Assembly (NCBI GenBank): GCA_945643635.1
Contig: CALZFC010000252.1
Location: 4,592,501-4,656,500, forward strand
DNA: 64,000 nt
Reading direction: 5' to 3'
Origin: Allodiplogaster sudhausi
Taxonomy: Eukaryota > Nematoda > Chromadorea > Rhabditida > Diplogasteridae
Made by a program: the position numbers and the translations under genes. Below, piece after piece: positions 11,928 through 24,576 of this stretch. The notes beneath the pieces are model-generated. The model made no database searches. It was not told the DNA's origin and saw only the letters and a program-made list of their open reading frames with translations. Numbering within the stretch: position 1 is the stretch's first letter; the number at the start of each line of letters is the position of its first letter.

Positions 11928-13764
11928 ACATCATCCTAAGTCGCCACGGGTGCTCCAGACAGTTACCCTGGTAAGTAAGTATTCAGATGTTTCTAACCAA
12001 CAACATTATCGGCCAGATTCAAGCGCCGTGGCATGAAGATCCCGCGTTTAATTGCTCGTAAGTTTCATTTGAGTTATAGAGAATTAAAAAAACCTAACCA
12101 CAGGAACTGTCGGTAAATGAACAACTCTAGTGGCCTTCTCTTTCAGAATGCTCGGTCACACTCCTGGCGCTTCCTGGCGACTCACCAACGGCCGAGTATC
12201 CGTTCCCCTCGGCATCTACTGTGTTATTTTCGGTGTCTTGGCCGAGATATTGTACACGCTATGCCTGCCTGCAATCTATCAGCAGTTACGCTACTCGTGC
12301 TATAAGGTTGAGCGATTTTAAAGGTGTCTTATTTATTTTGCAAATTAGTTTACTTGAGAATGCCGATTGATTAAACCAAATGTCTCCTCTATGCATGCAG
12401 ATAATGTTCTACCTCGGCCTGGTAGACATGGCCGCCATTGCTATCAACTCTCTGCTCACGGGCTACTTCTTCCTCGTCGGCCAAGTTCATTGCGCCGACC
12501 CGAAACTCAGCCGCATCGCCGGCTCCGTGCGAATTCACCCTCAAACGTTTTTCCCTAATATGTATATCATTTTTAAGATAGCATTAAATGTCTCGCAGGG
12601 AGATTATAAATGATCTCTGAAACCTTTTCTGTCGACAAAACTCGAGCATGATTAATGAATCAGGGTTGTGGACAATGCGTGCCTCACTTGCCTCATCCTC
12701 ATCGTAAATCGCCTTATCGATCTGCTGAGCAATCGCCACAACTATATCTTTGATGTAAGGAAAAGTCACATTTTACAGAAAACTGTATGCATTCGGAGTT
12801 TGCATTTTTTCCTATACATATGTATGTATGTACATGTTCCCTGCGATTACGAAGTGCAAGATAAGGAAGTCTAGGGATGGATATCAGATGATCAAGTAGT
12901 CAAGTCGTATGGCCTTCCTTATTAGCAGGGCCGTAGAACTTGGCTGATTCTGCTCTTGCCGACTGCTTACGGGCTACTCTTCGCACTCTTCACTCCTCCT
13001 CTTCTCTTTAACTCGCGCTATAAGGCGTGGTTCTTTGATCCGTTTATCGGCAACCTCTCTGTCAGCTAGCATTAATTTATCGATTAGTTGACAAATTATG
13101 ACAATGTACTTCGAAATCACGTCATTTCGATGACTTCTTATAGTACCAGAATATCTGGCACACGGCCAACAACCTCCTGATCGTAGTCGCAACCTGTGTC
13201 CTCTACGGTGTCTTGTGCGGATGGCTAGCCTGCCGGAGGCACTGAAATATTCTTTTCTTTACCTGTAAATTGTATTTCTTCCGCATTGAGTAAACTAACA
13301 ATAAGTGCTTTCAGTAGCATCTCGGGGAGACGTGTCGCCAGTCAATCTACTGTTCGTTTTTTAATAATTTTCTAAGCAATATTCCCAACAATATTTTAAT
13401 TATTATGTTTTTCAATCAGATCTTCGTGCAGTCGTCCATCATTTGTGGTTTGAACCTGATCGCAGCTCTCGTCTACGTCCTTTTCCAGTTCTTCGACGTC
13501 CCCGATGAGGTCGTTCTTCTTGGCCATTTCACATGGCAACTCGGTCATGGTAAGTTTTGGATTGCCCTGCGGGAATTTCTATTACGGAGAAAAATTTTGA
13601 GACTGAAAAATTCCCCTGCATTTTCAGGAAGCCCTGCGGTCATCTATGTAATTATGAACAAGACGATTCGTGGAGCGATAAAAGAAAGGATTCTCTCCGT
13701 TTTTGGTAGAAGAGGCAGGAGATCGTCCTCTTGCGCAGTCACGTCTGCGAGTCGATGTATGTGA
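11928..13764 (+). CDS. Srt-class (serpentine receptor class T) chemoreceptor, first exon unresolved
   Basis: Exons 11928-11970 (tentative), 12017-12057, 12147-12306, 12401-12546, 12664-12754, 12929-13060, 13144-13214, 13315-13351, 13420-13549, 13628-13764. Phases close from the second exon on. Srt landmarks in order: PWHEDPAFNCS, PLGIYCVIFGVLAEILYTL, YKIMFYLGLVDM, CADPKLSRIAGS, LTCLILIVNRLIDLL, WLILLLPTAYGLLFALF, KAWFFDPF, IFVQSSIICGLN and the C-terminal GHFTWQLGHG-SPAVIYVIMNKTIR signature. No ATG is in frame in the tentative first exon, so the start lies in an exon I could not place. Donor choice for the exon ending at 12546 is inferred from phase. Expected to be an orphan sensory GPCR. Confidence 0.88.
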
Positions 13765-14999
13765 GTATGGATAGAATTATTCTATTGGTCAAAATCGTCG
13801 TTTCTTCAATCAGAATTTTTCATTTTCGCTGTGCACGCCAATGCAAAATTTAAGAAAATATCTAATGTAAGCGCTCGAACCCACGCAATTTCTCAAGATA
13901 AAACTTTTTCATATTTGTCTAAATTTACTTTGCCTTCAAGAACCAGAGAACTTTTCGCAATCTTTTTGTTTTGTTCGACTAGCAAGAAATCCACACAACC
14001 CCAATAAATTTACATTACCATACAATATATTGGAAAAGCAAGCATAACTTGTGTACTTGTGCAAATGAATGACCTGTAAGCCGTTGGACAGGAACTGGAA
14101 AATACATGCACATACATATGTATTTGCATATATACATGTATACATATGTCTTTGCCAGTTCGCTACGGAAGGTCAAAGAAGCATTCCCATTTCATATGTG
14201 GTCTCTCGACCGAGCAATAGGCATCTTTGAAAGCGCGTCTTCAAACTGGTTCTTTAGCGCTACTGTGGAAGAATTCGCCGCATACCTCAATTAATAAAAT
14301 TTTCCCGTAACTTTTTACTAGCCGCTTGTGTTCATGCCAACTCCAGTGCAGCTTCAAAGGGGCAGCGCGCACTTTTGGCGGACAATGCAAACATTTGTTT
14401 CGAAGTACCACTTCTACTATTGTATACAGACTCACTGCAAATGAAATAATCCAAGAATCTGTTGCAGTTGACTGTGAGGACCGAATGACGGATAAAGGCC
14501 AGGCATATAAAAAGGAGGAGGAAGATGGCATATAGAGGGGGGGGGGGGAGGGTGGAGCTGTGCGACTGATGGTGCGACAATCAGTTGAAGAGAGAACATG
14601 AAAATTGTCAAATCGAATTAGTCGGTTATTTCCCCTTCTATGTATGTCGAAGTGTAGTGCATAAGGAAGGTTGATAGAGCAATCGAAGTGAGTTCGTGTA
14701 CTCACATATCCTCGAAACTCTCCGCTCTAATGGAGTTGAATGTAAAGCCAGTAGGCTAATAAGAAAGCGATTAGAAACTTTAAATGAGACCACAATTATG
14801 AATGCACAGGATAGATAAATAAAAATCCCATTAGAATTTATAACTACAGGAAATTTAATAAAAGTTCTGCGTAATCAATGGTGAAGACATCTACATACAT
14901 GCATTACTTACAAAGCGATTGTGAAAGCATAACATAGTAAAAAGAAATTTGCAGCGCTGAAATTAACAACTTAATATGCATGAGAAGAACATGATCATG
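13765..14999. other. Intergenic, no gene seen
   Basis: AT-rich flank downstream of the convergent Srt and nuclear receptor genes. Contains a 12-G run near 14537. A 154-aa minus-strand ORF here has no splice context or family resemblance. Confidence 0.4.
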
Positions 15000-15447
15000 T
15001 CAATCTTCGACAACCTCCTGGAGAATCGGCGCCATTTCAGGCTTGAACAGGCCGAGCGCATGAAGGAGAAGGTGGACATCCTGCAAGGGTCGCGCACATT
15101 TTGGGATTTGAAAGAATTAAATATGGAAAACTTGAAAAAAGATTCATATGAAGATTTTGACACATTTTTCTGTCTCTTTGATGCTCATATTCTGTCAACT
15201 TTTCTGCGTACCAAAAAGGGTAGCAGTCTCTCTCTCTCTCCCACCTTGTCCATCCTCGTGACTCGCTCCAGCTGGTCGAGCATTCCGAGCAGATCCGCGT
15301 ATGCAGCGGCGCCCCTTGCAATGCCACGCGAGGCCAGCGTGTAGGATAGGAGCGCATTCGCGTATCGAGAACGGGCAGACGAAAGGAGGGAGCGGCCAGA
15401 GGGAGAGAGATCAGAGACAGCTAGAGAGAGAGGGATTAGATGTGATC

Positions 15448-15480
<33 letters not shown>

Positions 15481-18400
15481 CAAAGCGAGCCAACAAGTCG
15501 AACCGTCACAGCAGATGAGGATAGCCTTGAGCAGGACGTACTCCTGGCGATCTGGCTGCAGTCGAATGAGCGATGCGATTATTGAGCGGTTGACGGCAAC
15601 AAAATGCTTTGAGCGCCTGAGTAGTTTAGAGGGAGGTAATTTGACAATAATCATTTTATGGAAAACGCTATGAAAATTAATCGGAATTCATTTGTTGAAA
15701 TCAGAAAGACTGCACGGACTCTGCTCCTGGTCGGTGGAGAGTGTGACTGCCGTCCGGGTTCAGGGTCAGGTCACTCTTATTAGAGTACGAGAAGAAGGAG
15801 CTCATCAGATGAGTAGCCATCTTTGTCACATGTTTCGTCAGGATTATCTGCATGGAATACTTTGAAATATCTAAGAATATGATTATCACGTATGTACCTA
15901 CATATGTACATACATACTCTAACAAGAGTGACTATATAAGGAACTAGCGAGAAAATAAAGTGAAACAATAATTCTTTTAAAGCTAACCTTATCGCTATTT
16001 TCCAGCTTGAGAAAGACTTCGAATGTCTTCATATACTCGATGATGCTGATTACGTTCATAAGCGGCCACATCTTCATATTCGAAGGGAAACCTCCAGAGT
16101 GGTCATCTATTTATTTTAAACGAAATAATTTTTAAAGTTTTGCCCCTCGCGCTTAACAAATAAAATTATTCGCTGACTTAGTAGTATTGTTGTTACTTAC
16201 CATTCTTCGGAGGTTCAGGAAACGGAATCTTATACTTGGCATGATCTTCGAGCGGGTGCCAGAAATCCGGAGCAGGCCGATAGGGCAACGGCCAACCAGG
16301 CATTTCCTGCGCAAGAGTATAATAAATCCATTCGGGCAAAATTAAGCAATATTTTTATTAACTTTGTTTGTATTGAATGATATAAACCTATTCTCTAAAT
16401 AATTTATAATGGAAAGTTGATATTCAAATCAACAAAACACCTCAAACTGAACGCCAATAACACAGGGAGAGGCGAGCAGATTCTCTAGTGACAGCGATGA
16501 GTCATGCGGGTTAGGCCGGAATGTCGATCTAATGAAGATAATGAAGATAAAATTGACGGAAGAATGCATGTAAGAATTTCTAGTATTTGAAAATATATAC
16601 GTTTTTGACTCGTCAGCCCCATAATAAATGTGTTAATACGTTATAAACTTTTTTCTTGTCGAATAACTTTCCCTTCAAAAGTGTAAACAAATAACTTTCT
16701 GAATCGATCGCACGCAAGCTCGAGCATCATCAGACCATCGACGAGTCGCTCGATTGAGTCTTCCACAAAAAGAATCTTCAGAAAGTATGCATGAATTAGG
16801 AAAATCGATTGGTTTTATTACTTCAAAGCAATCTAAATTACGAGAAAATTCCGGCGGATCGAGTCTAACAAAAGGCTTTTAGCATTTATTTCTCGTTGAA
16901 AATAGTGACTATTGAACCTGCGCCGATGAAGTGGACGGCTGCATGACAAGCGACTGCTCGCTGCGCTGACGTCGCTGAACAATGTCACGAACGAGTTGGT
17001 TGCCGACAAGATCGTCTTGGGATTGGATGCCTGAAGAGAGACATCGACTGAATATTTCTAGAGATAAAATTTAATGACAATCAAACAATGTAGGAGGAAA
17101 TGAAAATATCCGCAAACCAAGTGGATTCATGCCCATTTCGATGCAGCGATCAAAGCGGCAGCGACGGCACTTTTGACGTGCCACTGCAAAAATTTTGCTT
17201 CTTTTGTGTAAGTAGGTACAAAGGAAACAACGAACGGAGTAGTCTGCCACTGGCTAACTGCGAAATAACAAAGAAGTGACAGACCTTGCTTTCCAGCAGC
17301 CATGCACTTCCCTTCTTTCTTGCAGGCAAAGTAGCGAGCAGCGAGGATGGAACGACGGAAGAAAGTCTTGCAGCCATTGCATGACGGAGCCTAAGGGGAC
17401 ACGTCAAGCACCGAAGGAGAAGAGGATAAATGAATAGAAAAGCCCATTCGTAGGGAGAGCAATTGAGAATGAATGAAACAGTGTATTTTCTGCTTTGCTA
17501 AGGTAATTTTGTGTTCTGGACATAAAGAATAAAGGAAAAAACAATAGAAAAGAATTTCTAGAAGCTGCTGACATCGTAGTGATAGCCGGTGGCTGGATCT
17601 CCGCACACGCTGCACACTGATGGGCAGACGTCGCGAGAAAGTGTTGATAACGACGGCAGCTCATCTTAAACATCGCGTTCGCCCTTGGATATACATATCG
17701 TTGATATTGCGTTCACCCTCGGAGTAGGCAGTCCCTCTCGCATTCTATTTCGTACTCTGCACCACCCCGCTGCATAACATAGCATGCGCGTATAAGAGTA
17801 CGAAGCAGTTGAAATCTACATAACATAGTTTTCAGAAATCCCTTTCTTTAACATATCGTATTTTTATATCTTATTTTTTATCCTTACTCTCTTTTCCATG
17901 AAAGAGTAACTACTTAAATCATAAAACCTGTGCTTGAAGCAGTGCAAGTCGGAGATGAGGAAGAGGAGAAGCCAGAGAGCGACGGAGGGGTTGTCTGACT
18001 ATGAGCAATCGTGCTCGGAGAAGATGACGCGCTGAAATCAATTCAAGATAGCCACCACTCGTTTCGAAAGAGTCATCGGGCAGTTTTCAATTCATTGGCA
18101 CTCTTCATAAGTTTTGTTCTTATAAAGAAAGACCGCTTGCTAATTTTCTGTATCCTATATACAGTGGCGCTATGCAATGGAACGTGTTAGCACAAGTCCA
18201 CTCTAATCTCAAGAGGACCATCCGTAAGCATTCGCGTCCGCAAAGATCAATCAAAGTCCACGGCTTCCTGCTACTCAGCCCCATAGACAATAGCCGATTT
18301 CCTATCTCACTATATGCAAATGAAAAGATTTCAATTCACCCCTGGCCCACTCGAATAACATAATATACATATGTATGGCTTCACATGTACATATGTTCTA

Positions 18401-18538
18401 GTAAAAGAGACTTGAAGAGTCTAATTATAAAATATGCACTGACTCGCCCGTGTTGTTCTCTGAAAGTTCCTCGTCTTTCAAAGGTTGCGCCTGCAGGATT
18501 TGTTCACCGTATAAGGAGTGAAACATCATGTCCAACAT
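15000..18538 (-). CDS. Nuclear hormone receptor (nematode supplementary NR type), 475 aa, 14 exons
   Basis: Ligand-regulated transcription factor. Exons (minus): 18538-18444, 18031-17928, 17616-17573, 17390-17285, 17183-17118, 17030-16918, 16775-16696, 16528-16441, 16306-16201, 16106-15988, 15847-15711, 15616-15504, 15420-15245, 15080-15000; all phases close. The DNA-binding domain has finger 1 at C68/C71/C85/C88 (CSVCGDPATGYHYDAPSC, P-box CNGCKTFFRR) and finger 2 at C104/C110/C122/C125, followed by CRFDRCIEMGM. The ligand-binding domain has IEYMKTFEVFLKL, YVLLKAILICCD, AVSDLSPSGRSLL and the ending LGLFKPEMAPILQE. The CNGCKTFFRR P-box is typical of the HNF4-derived nematode expansion. The ATG is preceded directly by CTTTTTTTTAG, suggesting trans-splicing to a leader or a 5' UTR intron. 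Confidence 0.95.
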
Positions 18539-19210
18539 CTAAAAAAAAGAGAAAACAGAAGAAAAACATTTTACGAACCCAATTGAGCAAAATTTAATTC
18601 GCGGGAAATGAACTGTCAAAATTGGGATCGAACAGTTGGTAAAGTTGGCGGCATTGGGAGAGATGAATGCTGCCCTATTTGAATGACAATTTGAATGAAA
18701 CATAAATACTGCTTCGGAGAAAGCTGTCAAAACAGCCACGCAGGAGCCGTTGATTTCAGTTTCTCCTTCTCTAACATGACTATCTATGTATATAAAACGT
18801 CGTCTTTCTGTCACAGCCTCCATTTCTCGCTCTCCGTCTCCCAGTCTCTACTTTTCTCTTGCCCTCCTTCACTCTCTCTCACTCTCTCTCTCCCTCTCTC
18901 TCTCCCTCTCTCTCTCTTTCTATGCCTCAATCTCACGCCTCCGCACTGCTCCCAGTGATAGGCAATATACGGTGCAGCTTAGTTTCATGAAATATTTTCC
19001 TTCCGCTTCTCAAAAGCCAAACTATCCGGCTGTCTGCTTCAAACATGGTCGGTACATTCAACTTTGCTTTTATTGCCTATAAAAGAAATTAGAAAAGAAA
19101 AGAAGCTCGTGCAGTGACAAAACTCTCAGGAAGTATCTATGTACTCTAGTATCTGGCATAGGGAATTTAGGTGAGACGACAAAGCAGAGAGCAAAAGAGA
19201 CTGAACTGAT
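18539..19210. other. Upstream flank of the nuclear receptor, no gene seen
   Basis: Contains the likely nuclear receptor promoter region and a pyrimidine (CT) tract at 18836-18922. No splice-supported ORF. Confidence 0.35.
18836..18922. repeat. Imperfect (CT)n tract
   Basis: Long run of TCTC and CCCTCT units. It produces spurious Ser/Leu-rich ORFs in several frames. Confidence 0.9.
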
Positions 19211-19380
19211 AGAGTTTTATAGAAAAAGCACAAAGAAAAGGGTTGGCAACGGGAGATAGTAAAGGATAGAAAAGAAGAAAAGAACTTCGTGCAAGAGTTT
19301 TATAGAAAAAGCACAAAGAAAAGGGTTGGCAACGGGAGATAGTAAAGGATAGAAAAGAAGAAAAGAACTTCGTGCAAGAG
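19211..19380. repeat. Perfect 83-bp tandem duplication
   Basis: The block starting AGAGTTTTATAGAAAAAGCA at 19211 recurs without a mismatch at 19294 and ends near 19376, followed by the first bases of a third unit. Perfect identity means a very recent duplication or an assembly artefact. Confidence 0.95.
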
Positions 19381-20581
19381 CGAGGTGTTTGTCTTTCCTT
19401 TGCTAAACGGAGATGTGATGGCAGGGAATTGTAACGACTTTGGCATAAGGAAGCGTGGAAGGTGCGTGGGAGGGAAGCACTCGGGGAGTACGGGCAGATG
19501 AGTCAACAAGGGAGGCAGACACTCCACTGCCGACATGGGCCAACAAGCACGAAGAGTTTAAAGGATTTTTGCGAAATATATAGATCACAGAATACCGTCA
19601 TAATTAAATACACTTAAAGAGTGCAGAGTTTTGATATATCTAAAAGCATTCGCCAAATCATGTGCAAAATTCATGGTCAGAGATACGACGGGTACAAAAG
19701 CAGCACAGTTTAATGACGTGCCGCTTTGCTTGAAGAGAGAGGGAAAGAAAAGGGTGGAGGAAATAAGCGATTTTTGACGCTCTCAGACCAAGATTCTCGC
19801 GTGAGCTGCAGTCCACAACGCTCAATGTTTGAGAGTGAAACCTTTGGGTCTAGCAATATCCCTATTTAACAAATTGGTTACTTTCCTGGGAAGAATCGTT
19901 TGTGCCTTTATGGCTAAGTCGTTCTTTCACTTCGGGTTTTCAAGGGAATAACCAACGTTGGTTACTAAGAACTACATGTCTCTTCCTTTTCTTATCATGT
20001 TTTCTTTACATAGAGAAGAAACGAGAGAGATAGAGAAAAAGAGAGAGCGAGAGAGTGAAAAAGGAAGAAGTAAGAGAAAGTTTTTTTAGGATGTACATAC
20101 ATAGTTGTGCGCTTTTCACAACCAACAAACTATTCTTTAAGTGGCATAAGAAATCGATGCAATACTTAGTCAATCATACAAGTGGATTACAGCAAAGGGT
20201 TGAGCGCTTGACATTCTTTTTATTAACTTAAGACGCTAGGAATTCGTCACTTTCATAGGAAAGAACTCTGCATGGAGGTCATAACCAATGCCTGTTCCGA
20301 TAGTGCAATGCCTTGTGACGTCACTTTATAAGTGACAAGTGAGAGAAGTGGGGGAAAGTGAGAGAGGGAGAGATCGTAAAAAAAATTGCTGGAGTGAGAA
20401 TGCCACCGAAAAAGCTTAGAGAAGGCTAATTAGCGAAGTTTTTTTTTCAACAAAGTCCAATGAAAGTTCAGCATGGCAGCGTCCATGCGGTTGTGTTTCA
20501 AAATATACAACGAATTGTATTGATCCGCGTGCCTTCAGCGCGGAGAAGGAGATGGGAAGATAAAGAGAGAGAGAGAGAGCG

Positions 20582-20631
<50 letters not shown>

Positions 20632-21561
20632 CGAGAGAGAGAATGAGCGAGATAGAGAGAGAAGGAAAGAAAAGTAGAGAGAGATAGAAAAAAGAGAGAG
20701 GAAGTGCATGAGAGAGATAAAAAATATATATGAAAAGAAATGATTGAAAATGGCGAAAGTTGATGGACGAGGCAGCACACGAGCTTTAAGCAGACAGGGA
20801 GAAGGTAAATATGGGAGGTAGGCGAGAGAGGGCAACCAACGGGACAGGGAGAGTAAACGGTCGAGCAAGACTTGGGTATTCGTGCGATGACAAAGAGATA
20901 GAAAGAGAGGCTGGGAGAGATAGAGAATAGGAGAGAGAGTTGAAACAGATGTCTACAAGAAAAAGGGTCTACATGGAAACAATGCAAAATGGAAAGCAAA
21001 GATGAAGACAGAGGCACAAGAGACGTGGTGAAGCGAGAGCGATGCAGACTCTTTCAGCCACGAAGATTGTGTCGACCGGGGACACTAGAAAGTTGGCGAA
21101 AACGGAGTACGTTAATAGGGGTAGTTCTTCACTCGACTAATAGGCTGGGTTCGGGGAAATCGAAATGTGTCATGCACTTATGAATATTCTATTTAGACAA
21201 TTTCTTCGAGATTACGATCGAGGTGAAAGTGGAGTGGATGGATACAGTTCATTTACGCACTCCGAATTCAGGCATAGAAAATATGATGTGGCTGCTCAAG
21301 CCAGAGCAACTCCAGTCATTCGACAGACCTTGGAGAAGCCGGCTGAGCACGATGCGGAAGTAGAGAGCGACATTATGAATTTCGCACTTACGATTCACTT
21401 ACACGTGGACTGAAGGAAAATTAGGAAAATTAATTTTCCGAGAATCGAACAAATAGTCATTAGTTCATTATTCTCATTTTCGGCCGGTGAGAGCGGCTGG
21501 TTGAAAGGTTTCTCTCCTTCTTCTGTTCCTCCCTCTTCCCTCTCCCTTTTCTCTCTCCCAG
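19381..21561. other. Purine-rich intergenic region, possible small exons at the 3' end
   Basis: Mostly GA-rich. The stretch 21050-21420 has exon-like pieces. An acceptor at 21055 precedes an open stretch, and another at 21196 (CTATTTAG) precedes a frame reading NFFEITIEVKVEWMDTVH. I could not join them in phase to each other or to the gene at 21562. Confidence 0.3.
20562..20712. repeat. (GA)n purine tract
   Basis: About 150 bp of GAGA and AAAGAG units, source of Arg/Glu-rich and Ser/Leu-rich spurious ORFs on both strands. Confidence 0.9.
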
Positions 21562-22012
21562 ATGAAGTTTCGACTGGCCGACATCTCCACAGACGCAGAC
21601 GTCAAGCACGTTCTGCAGCAGATCAGTCAGCAAATGGCGTCAGCTGATTCTTTTACAACTATTTTAACACACCCAGCATAGTATTCTTATCTTACAATTA
21701 AGCTTTTCTCTATCTTGGAATTTTTTTTTAAAGGAAATTAAGTGAAAATATGATGATATGTATATAATCGTCGAATGATTTCGTCACAGCATGAATGCAT
21801 GTACTAATTCTAGCAGTGACAGTGCTGTCAAGATAGAAGCAACCGCGACGCGTGCAGTCGAGCCGCGTTGCGTGCGCGTGACAGCGGACGAGTCCGAGCC
21901 GGCCGCGCTGCCTGCCAAGCTCGCGCTCCCCGTCACTCTGGTCCTGCCGTGCGATTCCTTCGACGGCCTGAAGGCGGCGGCCGAGCAGAAATCAGCCGGC
22001 GCACGCCGATGA
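21562..22012 (+). CDS. Hypothetical protein, 99 aa, two exons
   Basis: Exons 21562-21638 and 21790-22012. The ATG directly follows a strong acceptor (CTCTCTCCCAG), so it is either the first codon after a trans-spliced leader or an internal exon of a longer gene. The N-terminal part reads MKFRLADISTDADVKHVL. The second exon is GC-rich, much more so than its flanks, and ends AAAEQKSAGARR. AATAAA lies about 60 bp past the stop. No signal peptide, membrane segment or family is recognised. Phase 2 joins the exons through a GTCAGC donor, the same type used by neighbouring genes. Confidence 0.5.
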
Positions 22013-22821
22013 AAGACGCCCTTTGCTAAAACAAATTGTAGATAAATCTAGTCAATTTGGTGTAAATACGCAATAAAGTTAATTTACATTTCAATGCTAA
22101 TTGATCCGAATAATCCCTTGGCGACGTGTTTAGATGATTCTATAAATCAGCAAAGTTCTCAAACAATTCCGAATTGTCTCCCTCAGTCATCCAAACAACG
22201 CTTCCATTTTGTACAGTAAATATGCGAGAAAGCACAGAATCAATTATCAGGATTCTGTATTTGTAGATATAAAAATATCGTTAATGTCGATATGAAAAAT
22301 TGTTTCATAAAGGCAGCCATGTCGTGGTGCATTTTCAACTTGCCATATCCACAATTATTGCCAATTTCCTTCTATTTAAGATACATATGTATGTTTTATG
22401 AGCGCTCTGCGCCAGTCCTGCCCTATTCTAAGGCTATGGCCATGAGCGTAGTATTTCGACTGAATTAAGCTCTCAATTTACGTTCTACAAAATATGTCTT
22501 CGGAAGAGTACCTCGGCAGAGAATTCAAACGAAACCTCGACGGCATTCTCTCGAGTTTTCGCCCGAATGAACGATAGTTTACTACGGGGGGCTGGTGTTA
22601 CGATTTCAAGTTGGCCACAACATCTTTCAGCATATGTCAGCAACCTTTTTCTTCGCTCGGCCCCATCCTTCTCAAGTTCTTCTTCATCTAATTAAAATGC
22701 AACGCATTCATAGACGCAGGTCCATGCACTCTTCATTGCGGTCAACACATTGTATACGTTCTCAAGACCTTTATTGAGCATGGAAAATACGTCTGTATAA
22801 ATAAGCAGCTGTGGCTGTCCA
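22013..22821. other. Intergenic, convergent 3' ends
   Basis: Holds the polyadenylation signals of the plus gene at 21562-22012 (AATAAA near 22071) and of the minus EF-hand gene (AATAAA on the minus strand near 22766). No gene seen. Confidence 0.4.
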
Positions 22822-23132
22822 TTATACGTGCTTCGTGATGTATGCGGAGAACTCGTTGAAGTCGAGTTGGCCGTCGCCGCTCGTGTCAGCCTCCTTGCTG
22901 TAGAATATTGCCAATAGAAGACATATCAATGCATTTGCAGGAAGGATATTTAACGAAAGGTGAGCCAAGCACCGAAAATGATGCGAATAATCGTGAAGGC
23001 TGACAAGTTGAATTCCTTGCCGAAAGGGTTCTTGTTCTTCTTGAAGTACTCGTCTGCCTCAGCCACTGAGATTGTGCCATCGCCGTCCTTGTCCATCTCA
23101 GCGAACACCTTCTTGATCAGCTCGGCCGACAT
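22822..23132 (-). CDS. Two-EF-hand calcium-binding protein A, 67 aa, two exons
   Basis: Exons (minus) 23132-23005 and 22897-22822, joined in phase 2. Two canonical 12-residue calcium loops: DKDGDGTISVAE (residues 14-25) and DTSGDGQLDFNE (47-58). There is no signal peptide, so it is a small cytosolic calcium sensor or buffer of a two-EF-hand type; its partner is unknown. The leader before ATG (TTTCAG then AATCTAACA) is identical to that of gene C at 30847, suggesting a shared trans-splice acceptor. Exon 1 differs from gene C by only two bases, so the copies are recent duplicates or gene-converted. Confidence 0.92.
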
Positions 23133-23282
23133 TGTTAGATTCTGAAATTTTTAGCTGTTAACAGAAAGGTGTTTTTTTTTAAAAAGGAAAGAAATTTATA
23201 AACACAACTGAATGAAGTTCGTGCACACACACTGCGAATGTTAATGTGTATTAATATCTCTGTCAACGTACATACATACATA

Positions 23283-24574
23283 TGACGCGATTTGCGAGAG
23301 TATCAAAATGGCCGGGGACCCGGCAAAATTAGATTTCGCTCAAAAGCACTTTATAGGTACTTTTTAACACGGAGAAACGATTGGAATGGGTCCGGGAGTC
23401 TGAAATCGCCATTTTGGCGAGCTGTGCGAGGTTTAAAATTCGAGAGCCCGATGAAACTTGCAGAGATGGTCGCACATTCGCGTTCGCTGTTTCGGACACA
23501 ATAAAGCAATATTCGTGAAAATTTTGTCATAAATAGACAAGATATTGCTTTACAATGCTACTAAAGTAGAATTTGAAAATATTTACTTTTATGGTCTCAG
23601 CGGCCTCTAGACTTTGGAGAGGCGCCATTCTCTTATATGGAAAAATATCGCGGGTTTTCTATCTTAAATTGTAGAGCAAAAAATTATCTTCCCAATGAGC
23701 TATAGTATTCCAGATATCGACGAGGTTTTTTATGTTTCCCAATCATAAAACTGTTGAAATACGCGCGGTTCAGTGCCTGTGCATCGTCATGCACTTTGTT
23801 TAGGCGTTACCAACGCCGAAAGCGAAACACAAGCGATATACCGCATGAAAGTAGTCTAGGGAATTTATGTAGGTTTTATGTAACTGTTTAAATAAAATTT
23901 AAATGCAAAACAAATTTTGTTAATTGCCGGGCAAAACATTCCGCTCGCTCGGGGTATCGAACCCCGGACGTTTGCTTTGCGACTCCAACTCGTTCGCAAT
24001 ACACCAAGTTATTCTACCTGGTGTGAGACAATGCTTTTCTTCCTACCTTGCCAGGTGCATAGGTCAAAGAAACGCTGAACCCGCCGATTAAAAAGTATTT
24101 ATGATTGGGAAACATAAAAAACCTCGTCGATATCTGGCATACTATAGCTCATTGGGAAGATAATTTTTTGCTCTACAATTTAAGATAGAAAACCCGTGAC
24201 ATTTTTTCATATAAGAGAATGGCGCCTCTCCAAAGTCTAGAGGCCGCTAAGAGCATAAAAGTAAATATTTTCAAATTCTTCTTTAGTAGCTTTGTAAAGC
24301 AATATCTTGTCTATTTATGACAAAATTTTCACGAATATTGCTTTATTGTGTGCGAAACAGCGAACGCGAATGTGCGACCTTCTCTGCAAGTTTCATCGGG
24401 CTCTCGAATTTTAAACCTCGCACAGCTCGCCAAAATGGCGATTTCAGACTCCCGGACCTATTCCAATCGTTTCTCCGTGTTAAAAAGTACCTATAAAGAG
24501 CTTTTGAGCGAAATCTAATTTTGCCGGGTCCCCGGCTCTTTTGTTTCCTTACGATTCTCTCGCAAATCGCGTCA
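23283..24574. mobile_element. 1.29-kb foldback/MITE-like element with ~470-bp terminal inverted repeats
   Basis: The left arm (23283-23749) and right arm (24098-24574) are long imperfect inverted repeats starting TGACGCGATTTGCGAGAG, flanked by TA on both sides (23281-23282, 24575-24576), consistent with a TA target duplication. Arms match over blocks such as GCCGGGTCCCCGGC and TCCAAAGTCTAGAGGCCGC. The ~350-bp centre has no transposase ORF but carries a tRNA-like T-arm. It therefore looks non-autonomous, mobilised by a TA-targeting transposase elsewhere. It sits between EF-hand genes A and B. Confidence 0.88.
23930..24012 (-). pseudogene. tRNA-like sequence in the centre of the inverted-repeat element
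   Basis: The minus strand contains a perfect T-arm (CGGGGTTCGATACCCCG). Upstream is a 7-base loop with CGC at the anticodon position and a poorly paired anticodon stem. Acceptor and D arms are not convincing, so it is a degenerate tRNA-derived sequence, perhaps a captured SINE or tRNA. Confidence 0.4.
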
Positions 24575-24576
24575 TA

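Noticed and set aside
14241..14705. 154-aa minus-strand ORF
   Set aside because: Includes a poly-C run, has no splice partners and resembles no family.
20416..21017. Two ORFs of 150-160 aa rich in Ser/Leu/Phe
   Set aside because: Translations of the (GA)n tract on the opposite strand.
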